A stretch of 64,000 bases of DNA. Origin: Pseudalkalibacillus sp. SCS-8. GTDB lineage: Bacteria > Bacillota > Bacilli > Bacillales > Fictibacillaceae. Positions within the stretch are counted from its first letter, which is position 1. Each line of letters opens with the position of its first letter. A program made the translations under genes and the position numbers. The stretch is taken from positions 744,001-808,000 of the forward strand of contig NZ_CP143541.1 of the NCBI RefSeq assembly GCF_040126055.1. Reading direction: 5' to 3'. Under the pieces are notes generated by a model. The model did no database searches. It saw nothing but the letters and a program-made list of their open reading frames with translations, and was not told the DNA's origin. This document shows, piece by piece, positions 25,221 to 34,421 of the stretch.

Positions 25221-25295
25221 ATTTCTGTATTTTAATGGATTATCGTCAAAATAGGCTCATATTTGCGCAGCTCCATTAAATGATACTGTACTCCA

Positions 25296-25850
25296 TTACG
25301 AATAATGAACGATCAGGAACAAATTACATGGATCCGCTGATGAATTCTTATATGTATGTTCATAATCGGCTGAGAAACGGAATGCTTCCCCGGCTTTTAG
25401 ATGGTGGACGGAGCCTTCAATCTCTACCGTCATCTCCCCTTCATGCAAAAAAAGATATTCCTCGACGCCATTGATGTGAGCTGGGCTCGTGTACTTGCAG
25501 CCAGGCTCCATCGTTACGGCATAGACCTCAAAATTCCGCTTCGGTTCAGTCGGAAACAACGTATGAACGAGATAGCGGCCTTCATCCTCAAGCAAAGGAT
25601 TCACTTCATCAATCTTCACTTTTGAAAATTTCGGTGTATCTTCCTCAACGAACGAGGAAAATGAAATGCCAAGGCCGGTAGCAATTTTCCAGAGTGTACT
25701 GATGGTCGGACTTGAGGTTCCCCGTTCAATCTGCCCTAGCATCGCTTTACTCACCTGTGTTATTTTCGACAATTCATCCAAGCTCAGTTTACGTTCAGTG
25801 CGGATTGCTTTTAATTTATCACCGATCATTTGATTCACATCATGGGCCAT
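25296..25850 (-). CDS. XRE-family regulator with C-terminal cupin domain
   Basis: Transcription factor of 184 residues. The N-terminal helix-turn-helix (about residues 8-62: LKAIRTERKLSLDELSKITQVSKAMLGQIERG...) is followed by a cupin sensor domain (about 105-180) with the HINGVEEYLFLHEGEMTV strand. Proteins of this architecture often sit beside amino acid exporters. It is divergent from azlCD, separated by 100 bases with a palindrome, so it probably controls that pair and itself. Confidence 0.85.
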   Translation of the reverse strand: MAHDVNQMIGDKLKAIRTERKLSLDELSKITQVSKAMLGQIERGTSSPTISTLWKIATGLGISFSSFVEEDTPKFSKVKIDEVNPLLEDEGRYLVHTLFPTEPKRNFEVYAVTMEPGCKYTSPAHINGVEEYLFLHEGEMTVEIEGSVHHLKAGEAFRFSADYEHTYKNSSADPCNLFLIVHYS

Positions 25851-25862
25851 AAGAAATTCTCC

Positions 25863-25891
25863 TTGACTAGAAATATGTTATAACATACAAT
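25863..25891 (+). promoter_or_regulatory. azlC promoter with a 12-bp palindrome
   Basis: TTGACT (25863-25868), 17 bp, TACAAT (25886-25891). The spacer holds the perfect palindrome ATGTTATAACAT (25875-25886), touching the -10. It is the likely operator for the divergent XRE-cupin regulator. Confidence 0.6.
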
Positions 25892-25950
25892 ACATACAAT
25901 ATATCATACATAACGTGCCACGTACAAAAGAAGCGGAAGGTGAGGATCCC

Positions 25951-26667
25951 ATGAACATCGCTATAGCAGAGCGGCTTACATCATCGGTTTTCAGGCGAGG
26001 ACTGCAGAAGGGGAGCAGTATTGCAATCGGCTATATGCCAGTCGCCTTCACATTTGGCCTGTTAGCCAAAAGCTCTGGTCTGAACCTATTCGAAACAATC
26101 AGCATGAGTGTTTTTGTCTTTGCAGGTGCAGCACAGTATATTTCGTTGACTTTGTTTGCAGCAGGAATAAGTGGCTTTGAAATCATCCTTACCACCTTCA
26201 TCGTCAACATCCGTCATTTATTGATGAGTGCATCAGTCGGTGAGCAGTCTGCTGATGAACCCAAATGGAAAAAAGCGATCTATAGCTTTTTCATCACAGA
26301 TGAAACCTTTGCATTAGCGTCTATCCAAAAAGATAAAATTCAATCAGCGTTTATGATTGGACTTGGTCTCAATGTGTGGACCAGCTGGGTCGTCTTTTCT
26401 GGTATAGGCTTCATGATTGGTTCAGGATTGCCATCGATTTTACAAAATAGTATGGGCATCGCCTTATATGCGTTGTTCATCGGACTACTCGTCCCGACTG
26501 CGAGAAAGTCTGTGAAAGTGATCCTGTTAGCTTCTATCGCTGCGGTGTTGAATAGTATTTTAACCTTTACAACTGGCTTGTCAACCGGCTGGACGATCAT
26601 CCTTTCCACGTTGATTGCTTCAATTGTCGTAGAGGTTATATGGAAAGGGGAGAAGGCTGATGAGTGA
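25951..26667 (+). CDS. azlC: AzlC family branched-chain amino acid exporter subunit
   Basis: Large membrane subunit of the AzlCD-type exporter, 238 residues with several hydrophobic segments. The family motif region GYMPVAFTFGLLAKSSGL and the IRHLLMSASVG segment are clear. AzlCD exports branched-chain amino acids or analogues in B. subtilis. I start at ATG 25951, preceded by GGTGAGG; GTG 25915 is possible. It overlaps azlD by 8 bases. Confidence 0.87.
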   Translation: MNIAIAERLTSSVFRRGLQKGSSIAIGYMPVAFTFGLLAKSSGLNLFETISMSVFVFAGAAQYISLTLFAAGISGFEIILTTFIVNIRHLLMSASVGEQSADEPKWKKAIYSFFITDETFALASIQKDKIQSAFMIGLGLNVWTSWVVFSGIGFMIGSGLPSILQNSMGIALYALFIGLLVPTARKSVKVILLASIAAVLNSILTFTTGLSTGWTIILSTLIASIVVEVIWKGEKADE

Positions 26668-26968
26668 AACCTATATTTGGATCATCCTTGGTATGGCGAT
26701 TGTAACCTACATTCCAAGAATGCTTCCACTAGTCGCCTTAAACACGGAGTCCATCCCGCCATTTTTACGTGGCGTATTGAAGAATGTACCGTTTGCAATA
26801 CTGGGTGCGCTGATCTTTCCAGGCATCCTTACGTTCAACGGGGACATGTGGATGGGTGTCGTCGGGGCAGTGACCGCCTTCATAGCAGCTTATTTTGGAG
26901 CGAGTCTGATCGTCATCGTCATTTGTTCCATTAGTGTTCTCAGTGTATTGAGCCTTCTTTTCACATAA
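26660..26968 (+). CDS. azlD: AzlD family exporter subunit
   Basis: Small membrane partner of AzlC, 102 residues with about four hydrophobic segments and the family feature YIPRMLPLVAL near the N-terminus. The ATG lies inside the end of azlC (8-base overlap), so translation is coupled. Confidence 0.87.
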   Translation: MSETYIWIILGMAIVTYIPRMLPLVALNTESIPPFLRGVLKNVPFAILGALIFPGILTFNGDMWMGVVGAVTAFIAAYFGASLIVIVICSISVLSVLSLLFT

Positions 26969-26980
26969 CAATAACTTAAC

Positions 26981-27009
26981 TTTCAAATCCTTGGAAATCG
27001 TGCTATAGT
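26981..27009 (+). promoter_or_regulatory. promoter for the 31-residue ORF
   Basis: TTTCAA (26981-26986), 17 bp, TATAGT (27004-27009), 34 bases upstream of the small ORF start. Confidence 0.5.
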
Positions 27010-27042
27010 GGACCTACTCCAATGACTGAGGTGAAGGAATAG

Positions 27043-27138
27043 ATGAACGCAATTCAGATTTTATCTGAAAAAGGAATCGATACGACCAAATCACTTCCAG
27101 TTAAGTGGAGAAAAGAATACAATAAAGCGTTTTCATAA
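27043..27138 (+). CDS. 31-residue hypothetical protein
   Basis: A short ORF with good gene signals: a promoter upstream, GGTGAAGGA as ribosome site, ATG at 27043 and a terminator starting at the stop codon. The product begins MNAIQILSEKGIDTTK and is soluble and basic. I do not recognise it. The complete transcription unit around such a small frame argues for a real small protein or a small RNA with a coding part. Confidence 0.55.
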   Translation: MNAIQILSEKGIDTTKSLPVKWRKEYNKAFS

Positions 27139-27170
27139 AAAGAGCTGACATCGAAGCTCTTTTTCTTTTT
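27139..27170 (+). terminator. terminator after the 31-residue ORF
   Basis: AAAGAGCT (27139-27146) pairs with AGCTCTTT (27155-27162), followed by TTCTTTTT. Confidence 0.85.
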
Positions 27171-27249
27171 GCCTTGTTTTAGACAACGGTGTTTCCATCT
27201 TGTTAAAATGGGAAAAATATTAAAAAAACATAGAAAAGGACTAGATAGA

Positions 27250-28122
27250 ATGAAATTGATTGCAATCGATATGGACGGGACATTAGTAAATAACAATACG
27301 ACGATTAATGAAGAAAATGTAGAAGCGATCAAAAAAGCGCAGAAAGCCGGCATTCATGTCGTTGTAGCTACTGGACGCTCTTTTGAAGAAGCGGTCAATC
27401 CGATTGAAGAAGCTGGATTGAATCTTCCAATCATCGCGATCAACGGCGCACAATTCCGAAATAAAGAAGGCGAAATTAAAAACAGTATCACACTCTCTAA
27501 AGAGACGTACTATAAAGTGGATGAATTGCTGAATCATTATTCCATGTATTATGAGCTTTATACGAATAAAGGGACCTACAGCAACGATTTAGAAATGGCC
27601 ATTGATATTATCGTCGACATCATCAAGAGTGCGAATCCCGAAGTAACCGATTCTCATGCACATAAACTGGCGGACTATCGTGTGAAAAACGGACGTATTC
27701 ATTACGTAGAGGATTACCACGATATTGTGAAGGATCCTGAGGTGGAAATCTACAAACTATTGAGCTTCTCCCGCAATGAAAAGAACCGAACAGATGCGAT
27801 GAACGATTTCCTCACGTTCAACGATTTAGCGGTGAGCCGTTCGGCTGAAGCAAACCTCGAAATAACACATAGGGACGCACAAAAAGGGATCGCTGTGAAA
27901 AATTATGCCGATCAACTCGGTATTCCAATGAAAGAAGTTATGGCGATCGGAGATAATTATAACGATGTGTCCATGTTTGAGCTCGCAGGTATCAGTGTGG
28001 CGATGGGCAACGCTGAGGAAGATATCAAGCGTTTGTGTTCTTTTACAACAAAAACGAATGATGAAAGCGGCGTAGCACATGCCATTCATACGTTCATGCG
28101 TAAAATTGAAGTAAGCAAATAA
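27250..28122 (+). CDS. Cof-type HAD phosphatase
   Basis: Cytosolic HAD-superfamily hydrolase of the Cof/IIB type, 290 residues. Motif I DMDGTL at the N-terminus, the cap domain in the middle, and the C-terminal GDNYNDVSMFELAGISVAMGNA block (motif IV) typical of sugar-phosphate and flavin-phosphate phosphatases. The start at 27250 follows AAAAGGA; the upstream in-frame extension overlaps a terminator. The substrate is not predictable. Confidence 0.85.
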   Translation: MKLIAIDMDGTLVNNNTTINEENVEAIKKAQKAGIHVVVATGRSFEEAVNPIEEAGLNLPIIAINGAQFRNKEGEIKNSITLSKETYYKVDELLNHYSMYYELYTNKGTYSNDLEMAIDIIVDIIKSANPEVTDSHAHKLADYRVKNGRIHYVEDYHDIVKDPEVEIYKLLSFSRNEKNRTDAMNDFLTFNDLAVSRSAEANLEITHRDAQKGIAVKNYADQLGIPMKEVMAIGDNYNDVSMFELAGISVAMGNAEEDIKRLCSFTTKTNDESGVAHAIHTFMRKIEVSK

Positions 28123-28124
28123 AG

Positions 28125-28155
28125 AAAAGGAGTGACGGCGAGTCACTCCTTTTTT
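28125..28155. terminator. bidirectional terminator between the HAD gene and phnE
   Basis: AAAAGGAGTGAC, loop, GTCACTCCTTTT with T-runs on both strands; it serves the convergent genes on either side. Confidence 0.85.
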
Positions 28156-28956
28156 CTATACGATTCGTTTACGAATTGCAGTACTGATGTAGTCGATGAT
28201 GCTGACGAAGATGATAATGACAAGCAGGATCATACCAACTTCATCCCAGTTACGGTTTCGGGATGAAATGACGAGCAACGTTCCGATACCACCGGCACCG
28301 ATGATCCCTAGGATCGTGGAAGCACGTACGTCGATTTCAAACCGATAGATCGCATAGGACATGAACTCAGGAATGACCTGAGGCATGATGCCGTAGAAGA
28401 AGATCTGGATCTTGTTGGCCCCGTTCGCTTCCATCGCTTCCACCACATGCATATCAATCGACTCGATCACCTCGGAATAAAGCTTACCAAGCATTCCAAT
28501 CGAGTGGATGGCAATGGCAAGGACCCCTGCAAAAGCACCAGGCCCGATTGCGACGACGAAAATCAATGCAAGAAGGATCTCAGGGAATGTACGGTCTGCA
28601 TTCAGAATCCATTTCCCCATCGTGTTCAAAAACGGATTGCGATTGATGTTCGATGCTGCAAAGAAGCCGAACGGCACAGCAAGAATCGCTGCCATGAAGG
28701 AACCTGTAAACGCGATGAATAACGTTTCCATCATATAATCCAACACTTTCTCAGCAAACGTGAAATCCGGACTGAACAGCTTCGGGATAACACGGTCGAA
28801 GTTTGCAATCGTCTTTTCGCTGAAAATCCGCGCCCATGGGATCTCGATCGTCGCAAATGCCCACACATACAAGGCGATAAGACCGATCCCGATTCCGATG
28901 TTGCGGACAATGATCATCGGTTTACGATTTGTTTTAGGAGGTACTTGTGTGTTCAT
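28156..28956 (-). CDS. phnE: phosphonate-type ABC transporter permease PhnE (second)
   Basis: Inner-membrane permease of 266 residues. Several hydrophobic segments and the ABC permease loop (EAMEANGANKIQIFFYGIMPQVIPEF), which contacts the ATPase. Substrates in this family are phosphonates or related anions. The ATG overlaps the stop of the other permease gene by one base, so the two likely form a heterodimeric channel. Confidence 0.87.
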   Translation of the reverse strand: MNTQVPPKTNRKPMIIVRNIGIGIGLIALYVWAFATIEIPWARIFSEKTIANFDRVIPKLFSPDFTFAEKVLDYMMETLFIAFTGSFMAAILAVPFGFFAASNINRNPFLNTMGKWILNADRTFPEILLALIFVVAIGPGAFAGVLAIAIHSIGMLGKLYSEVIESIDMHVVEAMEANGANKIQIFFYGIMPQVIPEFMSYAIYRFEIDVRASTILGIIGAGGIGTLLVISSRNRNWDEVGMILLVIIIFVSIIDYISTAIRKRIV

Positions 28957-29762
28957 TAAACGAGTCGCCCCCTTAGTTTATTACTGATATAGTCGATGAT
29001 GACGACGACTACGAACGTAATGACGATGATCGTGCTGACATTTTGGTAGCTCAAGAAACTCATCTGTTGACGCAGAATCAATCCGATTCCACCAGCACCG
29101 ACGAAACCGAGTACGACAGAAGCACGTACGTTGATTTCAAATACGTACAAAGTAAAAGAAACAAACTGAGGAAGCACCTGTGGAACGACCGCATACCAGA
29201 TAACCTGTAACGTATTCCCGCCGGATGCACGGATTGCCTCTAACGGATTCATATCGATTGCTTCAATCGTTTCACTGATCAACTTCGCAAGAATACCGAG
29301 TGAGAAGATGATCAAGGCAAGGATCCCCGCGAAAACACCGATTCCGAATAGACCGACAAAAACGACTGCCAAAATGAGCTCAGGAATGGTACGCATGATA
29401 TTCAAAAACATTTTTGTCGCATTATACAACACTTTATTTTGAACGATGTTGTTTGCTGCAAGCAGACAGAAGGGGATACAAAGGATCCCGGCGATCGTGG
29501 TAGCGATGAGCGCCATCTTGATCGTTTCCAGCAGCTTCTCCCAAACAACTCCGGTATAGCCCCAGTTAGGTGGAAATAGTTGAACGACCATTTCCCAAAC
29601 GTTTATAAAAAAGGCACTATCAAAACGAGTTATTGAAGATTGCGTCATGAAGGAGCTGAATAAATAAAATCCTAAAACAACGAGCATGATGATGTTCATC
29701 CGAACCTTGGCTTTACGGGATACCAAGCTAGTAGGAACTTCTGAATTAAGGGGTTTGGTCAT
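28956..29762 (-). CDS. phnE: phosphonate-type ABC transporter permease PhnE (first)
   Basis: Paralogous permease, 268 residues from the chosen start. The cytoplasmic EAA loop (EAIRASGGNTLQVIWYAVVPQVLPQF) is conserved, and the C-terminal VVVIIDYISNKLR matches its partner. I chose the ATG at 29762, behind AAGGAAG; the longer frame upstream lies inside the ATPase gene. It overlaps that gene by 17 bases. Confidence 0.86.
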   Translation of the reverse strand: MTKPLNSEVPTSLVSRKAKVRMNIIMLVVLGFYLFSSFMTQSSITRFDSAFFINVWEMVVQLFPPNWGYTGVVWEKLLETIKMALIATTIAGILCIPFCLLAANNIVQNKVLYNATKMFLNIMRTIPELILAVVFVGLFGIGVFAGILALIIFSLGILAKLISETIEAIDMNPLEAIRASGGNTLQVIWYAVVPQVLPQFVSFTLYVFEINVRASVVLGFVGAGGIGLILRQQMSFLSYQNVSTIIVITFVVVVIIDYISNKLRGRLV

Positions 29763-30534
29763 TATCTTCCTTGCCCCCTCGGATATCGTCTTCTTTAATC
29801 GGACGTCCGTAGATTTGTTCGAAGGTCTGTTCATTCACTTCGCTTGCAGGACCATCAAATACGATTTCACCTGCTCGCATGCCGATGATACGATCCGCAT
29901 ACTCCATCGCCATATCGATGAAATGCAGATTGACGATCGTTGTAATGTTGTCTTCCCGATTGATTTTCTTCAAGTATTTCATGACTTGATGGGAGGTTGG
30001 CGGATCAAGACTTGCAACTGGTTCATCCGCTAAGACGACAGAAGGCTGCTGAGTCAGAACACGTGCAATTGATACACGTTGCTGCTGACCACCACTCAAT
30101 TGGTCTGCACGGGAATACACTTTTTCTTCAATATTGACACGCTTCAAGCTTTCATAAGCGAGTGCCATATCCTTCTTCGGATAAAGGTTTAAGATACTTC
30201 TCAATGTCCCTGTGTGACCAAGTCGGCCTGAAATGACATTTTTCATGACGGTCGAACGTTTCACCAGGTTATAGTTCTGGAAGATCATCCCGATTTTCGT
30301 ACGAAGCTTCCGCAAATCTTTTCCTTTATAATCCAGGATATTTTCATCGTCAACCAGGAGTTCACCGTGGGTAGGTGTAACAAGACGGTTGATGCTGCGG
30401 ATGAAGGTGGATTTACCTGCACCGGAAAGACCGACGATGACGACGAATTCTCCTTCGTTGATTTTTACATTTACGTTTTTCAAGCCTTGTGTCCCGTTCG
30501 GGTAGACAAGTGATAAATCTTTGAATTCAATCAT
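29746..30534 (-). CDS. phnC: phosphonate-type ABC transporter ATP-binding protein PhnC
   Basis: Cytoplasmic ATPase of 262 residues. Walker A GLSGAGKST, Q-loop in GMIFQNYNL, signature LSGGQQQR, Walker B VVLADEPVASLDP and switch His in NLHFIDMA. Drives the two permeases downstream. It is separated from phnD by 135 bases with a hairpin on the same strand, which may lower its expression relative to the binding protein. Confidence 0.9.
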   Translation of the reverse strand: MIEFKDLSLVYPNGTQGLKNVNVKINEGEFVVIVGLSGAGKSTFIRSINRLVTPTHGELLVDDENILDYKGKDLRKLRTKIGMIFQNYNLVKRSTVMKNVISGRLGHTGTLRSILNLYPKKDMALAYESLKRVNIEEKVYSRADQLSGGQQQRVSIARVLTQQPSVVLADEPVASLDPPTSHQVMKYLKKINREDNITTIVNLHFIDMAMEYADRIIGMRAGEIVFDGPASEVNEQTFEQIYGRPIKEDDIRGGKEDNDQTP

Positions 30535-30617
30535 AGTAATTCCCCTTACTATTCAATAGAGTTATATGCCAGTAGATTAAGAGGATCGTTCTCTTCTACC
30601 TGAATCGTTTTATATAG

Positions 30618-30646
30618 AAAAAAAGGGAGAAGGCCAGCTTCCCCCG
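30618..30646 (-). terminator. intra-operon terminator between phnD and phnC
   Basis: On the minus strand GGGGGAAG, loop, CTTCTCCC is followed by seven T. It should end most transcripts after phnD and allow partial read-through to phnC. Confidence 0.7.
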
Positions 30647-30669
30647 AGAAGTTTCTGTTGTTACTCTAA

Positions 30670-31581
30670 TTAATTGTCTAGCAAGTTTTGATCCTTGAAT
30701 TTCTCATAAGTACTACGAACGACGTCATATTCGCTATCTTCTGCTTCAATAATTGCATCCCAGCTATAGACATCCTTCATGATTTGGATCATTTCTTCAT
30801 CATCGTTGAACGAAAGGAATGTTTCTTTGATTTTCTGTTTCCATTCATCAGAAAGCTCTTCCGTTACAGAGATTGTATCGTTTGGAATATCAGACGTGTA
30901 TTCAATTACTTTCAACTTATCTTTTACATCAGGGTAGTCATCTTCAATCGTGTTACGTGCATCATCAAATGTCGTTGCTACATCAGCATTTCCGTCGTAT
31001 ACAGAAATCAATGCGTTATCGTGACCACCTGCTTCGATCGTGTTGCTGAAGAAACCGGATTGGACATCTTCCACGTTGAACTTGTCCATGATTTGAGCTG
31101 CAGGGAATAAGAACCCACTCGTAGATGCTAGGTCAGGAATCGCCCAAGTCTTACCTTTCATATCTTCAAGGGACTCGATGCCGGAATCTGCACGGACGAC
31201 ATATTGTGCACGATATGTACCACTGCCGTAACGCTCAGACTTAAGGATGACTTCAACATTGTGTTTTTCGTTTGCAAGAACATAACCGAATGCTGGTAAG
31301 AAACCGATTTGTACTTTGTTGCTTCCCATTGCTTCAACAAGAGCGGAGTAGTCTGTCATAAGCTGTCCTTCGACTTCAATCCCAAGCTCTTCACTCAATT
31401 TGTCAGCAAGAGGCTTGACCGTATCTGCAATTTCATCAGAGTCTTGTGATGGAACAAACCCCATGATGAGCTTTTCTGGATCTCCGTCTTTCCCATTACT
31501 TCCAGAATCACTGCTTGTACCACAAGCTGTCAGCCCGACTGCAAGAAGGGCAACAAGCAATAACGATAAAACTTTTTTCAT
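30670..31581 (-). CDS. phnD: phosphonate-type ABC transporter substrate-binding lipoprotein PhnD
   Basis: Extracellular binding protein of 303 residues. Signal peptide with lipobox LTAC (Cys about residue 20) followed by a Ser/Gly-rich linker, then the PhnD domain (LIMGFVPSQDSDEIADTVKPL, and WAIPDLASTSGFLFPAAQIM). Such proteins bind phosphonate, phosphite or related oxyanions; which one is not evident. It is the first gene of the unit. Confidence 0.88.
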   Translation of the reverse strand: MKKVLSLLLVALLAVGLTACGTSSDSGSNGKDGDPEKLIMGFVPSQDSDEIADTVKPLADKLSEELGIEVEGQLMTDYSALVEAMGSNKVQIGFLPAFGYVLANEKHNVEVILKSERYGSGTYRAQYVVRADSGIESLEDMKGKTWAIPDLASTSGFLFPAAQIMDKFNVEDVQSGFFSNTIEAGGHDNALISVYDGNADVATTFDDARNTIEDDYPDVKDKLKVIEYTSDIPNDTISVTEELSDEWKQKIKETFLSFNDDEEMIQIMKDVYSWDAIIEAEDSEYDVVRSTYEKFKDQNLLDN

Positions 31582-31791
31582 TCCTATTTCCCCCTAAAAA
31601 AGTTTTTGTTCAACCTCTATATTATCCTATAAATCTACAATCTTTTCCATACTCATTTACAAAATATTTGTTATATTTACATATTATTTACATCGGGACC
31701 CCTTTACACCTTTTGCCAAAGGGGAGAGGAACATTTATAATGACAGATAGTTCTAGCGTTGATAAATATTAGTTTGAGAGGGATGCCATAT

Positions 31792-32631
31792 ATGAAACAG
31801 TTCTATCCGGATTGTAAATTAGTCATCTTCGATTTGGACGGTACGTTGTATGAAGATACTGACCACTTTGACCACTATGCCTCTTTATTAAAAGAACGGG
31901 TTGCACCAGAGCATCAGGCAGATTTTCTGAATGATTACGAAGCGATGAAGAAGGGTGATCATACCGTAAGTATCGGAAAAGCATACGATGCTGACCATGA
32001 TGCGATTCTCACACTCGATCCTTTGACATTGAAAGTGACCCATGTACAGCAGTGGGACGGGAAAGAATGGGACCATACCCGCATTCAAGGTACATATTCG
32101 GAGGATATTACGTTCGACTTCGAAAAGATCATCGCGATCGGTGATGGCTGGTGGCTTCCTTATACAGCGGCACGCCATCATGGGGTTTCCATTGAAGAAA
32201 CCTATCAATGTTATACAGAAACGAAGGAGTACATGGTAACGGATGCGTTTGAACTGACGAAAACGCCAGGACTTAGGGATGGACTTCTGAAGCTGAAGGA
32301 AGAAGCTGAAGTGGTTCTCGTTACGAATAGTGAGGAGGATGACGTTCAAAGGCTTTTGAAAGAGCTGGAGCTTGATGATATTTTTCCTGAAATCGTTCCG
32401 TTAGCCCAAAAACCGGTCCAGACGAAGAAAATCTTCCTGGATTTAATGAAGAAGTACAACGCAAAGCCTGAAGAGACCGTATCGATCGGGGATAACCTGA
32501 TCAATGAGATTGCGCCAGCACTCGTGTTGGGAATGAGGACCATTTACATCCAGCCGACAGGAATCGAAATGGAACATGAGAATTTGAAGGTTGTCACAGG
32601 CCTCGCGGAAGTATTCAATACACAGAAATAA
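31792..32631 (+). CDS. HAD family hydrolase
   Basis: Cytosolic hydrolase of 279 residues. Motif I is FDLDGTLYEDTDHF, motif II VLVTNSEEDD, and motif IV IGDNLINEIAPALVLGMRTIYIQ. The long insert between motifs I and II forms a cap of unknown specificity. I use ATG 31792, 8 bases after GAGAGGGA; ATG 31783 overlaps that site. Confidence 0.83.
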   Translation: MKQFYPDCKLVIFDLDGTLYEDTDHFDHYASLLKERVAPEHQADFLNDYEAMKKGDHTVSIGKAYDADHDAILTLDPLTLKVTHVQQWDGKEWDHTRIQGTYSEDITFDFEKIIAIGDGWWLPYTAARHHGVSIEETYQCYTETKEYMVTDAFELTKTPGLRDGLLKLKEEAEVVLVTNSEEDDVQRLLKELELDDIFPEIVPLAQKPVQTKKIFLDLMKKYNAKPEETVSIGDNLINEIAPALVLGMRTIYIQPTGIEMEHENLKVVTGLAEVFNTQK

Positions 32632-32641
32632 ACCATGCTGC

Positions 32642-32688
32642 TTACCCATAAACATGATAGAGAATGTTGCGGGTAAGCTTCTTTTTTG
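32642..32688 (+). terminator. terminator after the HAD gene
   Basis: GCTTACCC pairs with GGGTAAGC across a 23-base loop, followed by TTCTTTTTT. Confidence 0.8.
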
Positions 32689-32697
32689 CAATTTAGT

Positions 32698-32747
32698 GAT
32701 AATGATTCTCAAAATCATTGACACTCATTCTCACTTGCCATAAAATT
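32698..32747 (+). promoter_or_regulatory. Fur box and promoter of the siderophore ATPase operon
   Basis: TGATAATGATTCTCA (32698-32712) matches the 7-1-7 Fur box at all but one position, and a second, weaker copy (32720-32734) overlaps the -35. The promoter is TTGACA (32719-32724), 17 bp, TAAAAT (32742-32747). Fur with iron should repress it. Confidence 0.85.
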
Positions 32748-32795
32748 AAGGAAGTGACTCTTACCGTGTATCGGTACAAAAAGGGAGAGAAATCG

Positions 32796-33614
32796 ATGTT
32801 TTCTCTTGAAACGAAGAATATTACATTAGCTTATCAAGATACACCAATCATAGAAAATTTAGATTTTAAAATACCTAAAGGAAAAATCACGGTCCTGATC
32901 GGAAGTAACGGTTCAGGAAAATCAACATTGTTGAAAGCGCTTGCCCGATTATTGAAACCGAAATCAGGCAACATCCTCATCAACGGGAAGGATATCCATC
33001 AATCCTCTACGAAAAAGGTTGCAAGACAGCTGGCGATTTTACCCCAGTCCCCAGTAACCCCAGAAGGATTGACGGTCATCCAGCTCGTCAAGCAAGGGCG
33101 CTATCCTTATCAAAGCTGGCTCCAGCAATGGTCAGCGAAGGATGAAGAGGCGGTCCGTTCTGCACTGGAAGCGACAAACCTGATCGACCTGCAGGATCGT
33201 CAAGTTGACTCGTTATCAGGTGGACAGAGGCAACGTGCCTGGATCGCGATGTCACTCGCTCAGAATACGGAAACCATTCTGTTGGATGAGCCGACGACGT
33301 ATCTGGATCTTGCACACCAAATTGAAGTGCTCGATCTGTTATATGATTTGAATCAAAATGAACAACGTACGATTGTCATGGTACTACATGATTTGAACCT
33401 TGCATGCCGCTATGCTGATCATATCGTTGCGGTGCATAATAAAGGGATCTATGCGGAAGGACCTCCTGAACAGATTGTAAGTCCACAAATGGTGCATGAT
33501 GTTTTCGGCTTGCAGGCACAGATTTCTTACGACCCGATGTTCGGTACACCAATGTGCATCCCGTGCGGGAAAGGCAGGAAGATAAACCATGATTTACGAC
33601 GTGCAAATGCCTAA
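32796..33614 (+). CDS. iron-siderophore ABC transporter ATP-binding protein
   Basis: Cytoplasmic ATPase of the FecE/FhuC group, 272 residues, resembling the shared siderophore ATPase YusV of B. subtilis. Walker [10 protein letters not shown], signature LSGGQRQR, Walker [14 protein letters not shown], and switch [12 protein letters not shown]. No permease or binding protein is encoded nearby, so it probably serves several uptake systems elsewhere. ATG 32796 follows AAGGGAGAG. The stop overlaps the next gene by 26 bases. Confidence 0.88.
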   Translation: MFSLETKNITLAYQDTPIIENLDFKIPKGKITVLIGSNGSGKSTLLKALARLLKPKSGNILINGKDIHQSSTKKVARQLAILPQSPVTPEGLTVIQLVKQGRYPYQSWLQQWSAKDEEAVRSALEATNLIDLQDRQVDSLSGGQRQRAWIAMSLAQNTETILLDEPTTYLDLAHQIEVLDLLYDLNQNEQRTIVMVLHDLNLACRYADHIVAVHNKGIYAEGPPEQIVSPQMVHDVFGLQAQISYDPMFGTPMCIPCGKGRKINHDLRRANA

Positions 33615-34362
33615 CTATATCGATTTCATACAACAAAATTATCGGCTTGCAGAAAAAGGATCTTCTGATGAATCTTTCCTTTCCTCAGAAGATCTGTTGG
33701 ATACATATGCCACAGAAAAGTTCGTCAATGAGCAGCTTAAACCGTTGTTGAATGCGCCGAACGGATTGGTAACAGCTTCTCAATTCTCAAAGCGCTATGC
33801 GTTTTCCGTCATCACCCCTTTTTTTGCAAGCCTGACATTGTTTGATCGTGTCTTGAATATGAATCCTGATAACTGCGAACTGCATCGAGACCCGGATAAA
33901 GGGATACTTTTGCCGCGACTCAGCTTGAAGGATGAAACGACTGATATAGTAGGAAGTAATCGAGAGGCTGAAATTCATCGAGCACTTGAAGCTGTGTTCA
34001 AAGGCCATATAAAAAAGGTGTGGCAGACGTTGAATGCTTCTGCATCAGCACCTCTTCCAGTGTTATGGGAGAACACGGCCATATATTTCTACTGGTTGTA
34101 TGAAACGAACTTTTACAATCATGAATTGAATGTGGCGGATGACAAGATCGAACAGGATTTTGAAATCATCCTTAACGCACCGGGAGAATGTTTTGGTGAG
34201 AATGACAACCCATTAGCGAAATTCCATCACCCGAAACAAACGCTATTACAAAGCAATCCACCAGTACGCGTTCGGAAAACATGCTGTCTATATTACGAAG
34301 TGAACCAAGAGCGAAACTTCTGCAAAACCTGCCCAAGATGCCTATCAGGCTATACAGAATAA
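33589..34362 (+). CDS. FhuF-like siderophore-iron reductase
   Basis: Protein of 257 residues whose C-terminus has the four-cysteine motif of FhuF-type ferric reductases (CC-x10-C-x2-C, from CCLYYEVNQ to CKTCPRC), which binds a [2Fe-2S] cluster. The N-terminal part is alpha-helical and poorly conserved, as usual for the family. It should release iron from imported siderophores by reduction. It overlaps the ATPase gene and shares its Fur-controlled promoter. ATG 33607 is a possible later start. Confidence 0.82.
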   Translation: MIYDVQMPNYIDFIQQNYRLAEKGSSDESFLSSEDLLDTYATEKFVNEQLKPLLNAPNGLVTASQFSKRYAFSVITPFFASLTLFDRVLNMNPDNCELHRDPDKGILLPRLSLKDETTDIVGSNREAEIHRALEAVFKGHIKKVWQTLNASASAPLPVLWENTAIYFYWLYETNFYNHELNVADDKIEQDFEIILNAPGECFGENDNPLAKFHHPKQTLLQSNPPVRVRKTCCLYYEVNQERNFCKTCPRCLSGYTE

Positions 34363-34363
34363 A

Positions 34364-34399
34364 AACAAGTGACTTTCAAAGGAAAGTCGCTTGTTTTTT
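34364..34399 (+). terminator. terminator after the FhuF-like gene
   Basis: AACAAGTGACTTTC, loop AAAG, GAAAGTCGCTTGTT and a T-run. Confidence 0.9.
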
Positions 34400-34421
34400 G
34401 ATTTTGGCTAGGTTAAAGAAT

